Shown one piece after another: positions 4,851 through 5,859 of a stretch of DNA of 5,859 nt. Location: the NCBI GenBank assembly GCA_023430565.1, contig JAEZAD010000242.1:1-5859 (forward strand), given 5' to 3'. Under the pieces are notes generated by a model. That model was given only the letters and a program-made list of their open reading frames with translations. It did not search any database and was not told the origin of the DNA. Source of the DNA: Verrucomicrobiota bacterium (lineage in GTDB: Bacteria > Verrucomicrobiota > Verrucomicrobiia > Opitutales > Opitutaceae). A program made the translations under genes and the position numbers. Positions within the stretch are counted from its first letter, which is position 1; every line of letters begins with the position of its first letter.

Positions 4851-5753
4851 ATGGCGGAGTGGTGGCGGCCGTTTGAGGAGTTTCTGGCGCTGGAGCGGCG
4901 GTATTCGGCGTATACGGTGCGCAACTACCGGCAGGCGTTTAAGGATTTTTATCTTTGGTTGAAGGAGGCAGGGTTGTGGGAGCGCGGATTCGATGCGCTC
5001 GAAGTGCGGACGATGCGGGATTTCGTGATCGAGGCGCAGCGGCGGTTTGGGCGGAGGACGCTGCACAATCACGTGTCGGGGCTGCGGTCGTTTTTTAAGT
5101 TCTGGCTGCGACGCGGGAAGGTGCGGCGGGATCCGTTTCTCGGCGTGCCGCTGCCCAAACTGGAAAAGCGGCTGCCAAAGTTTTTGACGGAGGAGCAAAT
5201 GGTGCGGCTACTGGCGGGACCGGAGCGGATGTTGAAGGCGGGCGAGCTCGATGCATTCACGGCGTGTCGCGACCGGCTGGCGATGGAGTTGTTGTATGGC
5301 GCGGGGCTGCGCGTGAGCGAGTTGATCGGGCTGAACTATGGCGCGGTCGATCTGCAGGCGGGGGTGGCGCGGGTTTTCGGCAAGGGAAAAAAGGAGCGGC
5401 TGTGTCCGATGGGGCGCGTGGCGACGGAGCTGGTGAAGAAATTTCGCACGGAGTTTGCGCACAATCGGAGTCCGGAGGCGCCGGTGCTCGTGACGGTGCG
5501 GCACGAGCGGATGGACGACGGGCAGGTGCAGAAGATGTTGAAGCGGTATCTGGCGGCGGCGGAGCTGCCGATGGATCTGACGCCGCACAAGCTGCGGCAT
5601 TCGTTTGCGACGCATTTGTTGAATGCGGGCGCGGATTTGCGGCTGGTGCAGGAATTACTGGGGCACGCGAATCTGACGACCACGCAGGTTTACACGCATG
5701 TGAGCGTGGCGCGGTTGAAGGAGATTTACGCGAAGGCGCATCCGCGGGCGTGA
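4851..5753 (+). CDS. xerC: Site-specific tyrosine recombinase XerC/XerD
   Basis: Xer recombinases resolve chromosome dimers at the dif site, normally as a XerC-XerD heterotetramer activated by FtsK at the septum. The 300-residue product has the standard length of about 300. The N-terminal SAM-like core-binding domain (about 1-95) includes WWRPFEEFLALERRYSAYTVRNYRQ and HNHVSGLRSFFKFWLRRG. The catalytic domain follows LPKFLTEEQMVRLL. The active-site set is complete: Arg154 in GAGLRVSEL, Lys178 in FGKGKKERLCP, His246 and Arg249 in HKLRHSFATH, His272 in LLGHANLTTTQ, and the nucleophile Tyr281 in VYTHV. The ending YAKAHPRA is typical of Xer proteins. HKLRHSFATH and VQELLGHANL look more like XerC, while HLLNAGADLR looks more like XerD, so the symbol is tentative. 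Start at ATG 4851 is supported by GGAGG five bases upstream. Nothing nearby suggests an integron, phage or transposon, so a housekeeping role is favoured. Confidence 0.95.
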   Translation: MAEWWRPFEEFLALERRYSAYTVRNYRQAFKDFYLWLKEAGLWERGFDALEVRTMRDFVIEAQRRFGRRTLHNHVSGLRSFFKFWLRRGKVRRDPFLGVPLPKLEKRLPKFLTEEQMVRLLAGPERMLKAGELDAFTACRDRLAMELLYGAGLRVSELIGLNYGAVDLQAGVARVFGKGKKERLCPMGRVATELVKKFRTEFAHNRSPEAPVLVTVRHERMDDGQVQKMLKRYLAAAELPMDLTPHKLRHSFATHLLNAGADLRLVQELLGHANLTTTQVYTHVSVARLKEIYAKAHPRA

Positions 5754-5761
5754 TACGAAGC

Positions 5762-5779
5762 GCCCGCGAGCTCGCGGGC
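5762..5779. terminator. GC-rich perfect palindrome between convergent genes, possible bidirectional terminator
   Basis: GCCCGCGAGCTCGCGGGC is a perfect 18-base palindrome starting nine bases after the xerC stop. Its last base is part of the stop codon of the convergent partial gene. A stable stem of up to nine GC-rich pairs (fewer after allowing for a loop) could form in either transcript. There is no T-tract on either side, so termination is inferred from position only. It may instead be another dispersed repeat. Confidence 0.4.
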
Positions 5780-5859
5780 TACGGGGCGGGTGCGGATCTG
5801 GCGTGGAGCGTGCGGGTGACGAGCCAGGCGGTGGCGAGGAGTGTGATCGAGCCGACGAG
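5779..5859 (-). CDS. C-terminal end of a probable membrane protein (partial)
   Basis: Only the last 26 residues and a TAG stop are in the window, and the frame is open to the edge. They read LVGSITLLATAWLVTRTLH then ARSAPAP: a hydrophobic segment able to be the end of a transmembrane helix, followed by a short Arg-containing tail that would be cytoplasmic by the positive-inside rule. The codons are strongly C-ending (CTC, GTC, GGC, ATC, GCC, ACC), the same usage as the established minus-strand genes here, which supports real coding. The gene converges on xerC with a 25-base gap between stop codons. The family cannot be recognised from this fragment. Confidence 0.55.
   Translation of the reverse strand, partial: LVGSITLLATAWLVTRTLHARSAPAP

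Noticed and set aside
3266..4924. A 552-codon minus-strand open frame spanning trpC, the divergent gap, mazG and the start of xerC
   Set aside because: It is antisense or out of frame to three clearly recognisable genes, has extreme Arg/Pro/Ser low-complexity composition and crosses an intergenic repeat. The GC-rich, strand-biased composition explains why stops are rare.
5762..5779. dif site next to xerC
   Set aside because: The palindrome is GC-rich, 18 bases and has no AT-rich centre, unlike the roughly 28-base dif consensus, and dif does not need to lie beside xer genes.
4771..5859. Possible integron, phage or transposon region based on the tyrosine recombinase
   Set aside because: The recombinase has normal Xer length and motifs, matches neighbouring codon usage, and has no attachment-site-like repeats, cassettes or phage genes around it.

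Overview
This 5.9 kb window is GC-rich bacterial chromosome, densely coding and built mainly of housekeeping genes. The protein set, the poor Shine-Dalgarno signals and the abundant short intergenic repeats suggest a Verrucomicrobiota genome, most likely Opitutaceae-like. That assignment is inferred from general resemblance and no database search was made. I see no tRNA, rRNA, CRISPR array, transposase or prophage gene, and no gene-free stretch reaches 300 bases.

Layout: positions 1-4019 hold five genes on the minus strand. In the order they lie along the plus strand they are: a B12-binding radical SAM enzyme cut by the window edge (1-704), a GNAT acetyltransferase (940-1428), an exported protein of unknown function (1448-2119), the 16S rRNA dimethyltransferase RsmA (2275-3135) and indole-3-glycerol-phosphate synthase TrpC (3204-4019). 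Transcription then diverges at 4020-4108. MazG (4109-4771) and a XerC/XerD-type tyrosine recombinase (4851-5753) lie on the plus strand. The last 81 bases hold the C-terminal end of a minus-strand gene, probably for a membrane protein, convergent with xerC.

The genes do not form one pathway. They cover rRNA maturation (rsmA), tryptophan synthesis (trpC, apparently separate from other trp genes), nucleotide-pool cleaning (mazG) and chromosome dimer resolution (xerC). Only the exported protein and the GNAT gene are spaced like a two-gene operon. I found no obvious new defence or biosynthetic system.

The most unusual content is between the genes. Three unrelated repeat families occupy the larger junctions: A, a degenerate GAGCAC hexamer repeat at 826-924 and 2203-2293; B, an AACCGCGAATGGAC-type repeat at 3156-3225 and 4771-4803; and C, a CCACGGAACAC-type long inverted repeat at 4024-4096. 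Copies reach into genes: the rsmA and trpC stop codons lie inside repeats, the mazG stop overlaps one by a base, and one repeat creates a misleading upstream start for xerC. A perfect 18-bp palindrome separates the convergent ends at 5762-5779.

The plus strand is G-rich throughout whichever strand is coding: minus-strand genes favour C-ending codons and plus-strand genes G-ending codons. This fits strong replication strand bias with the plus strand as leading strand. MazG is also notable because its C-terminal half has lost the acidic metal-binding motif.
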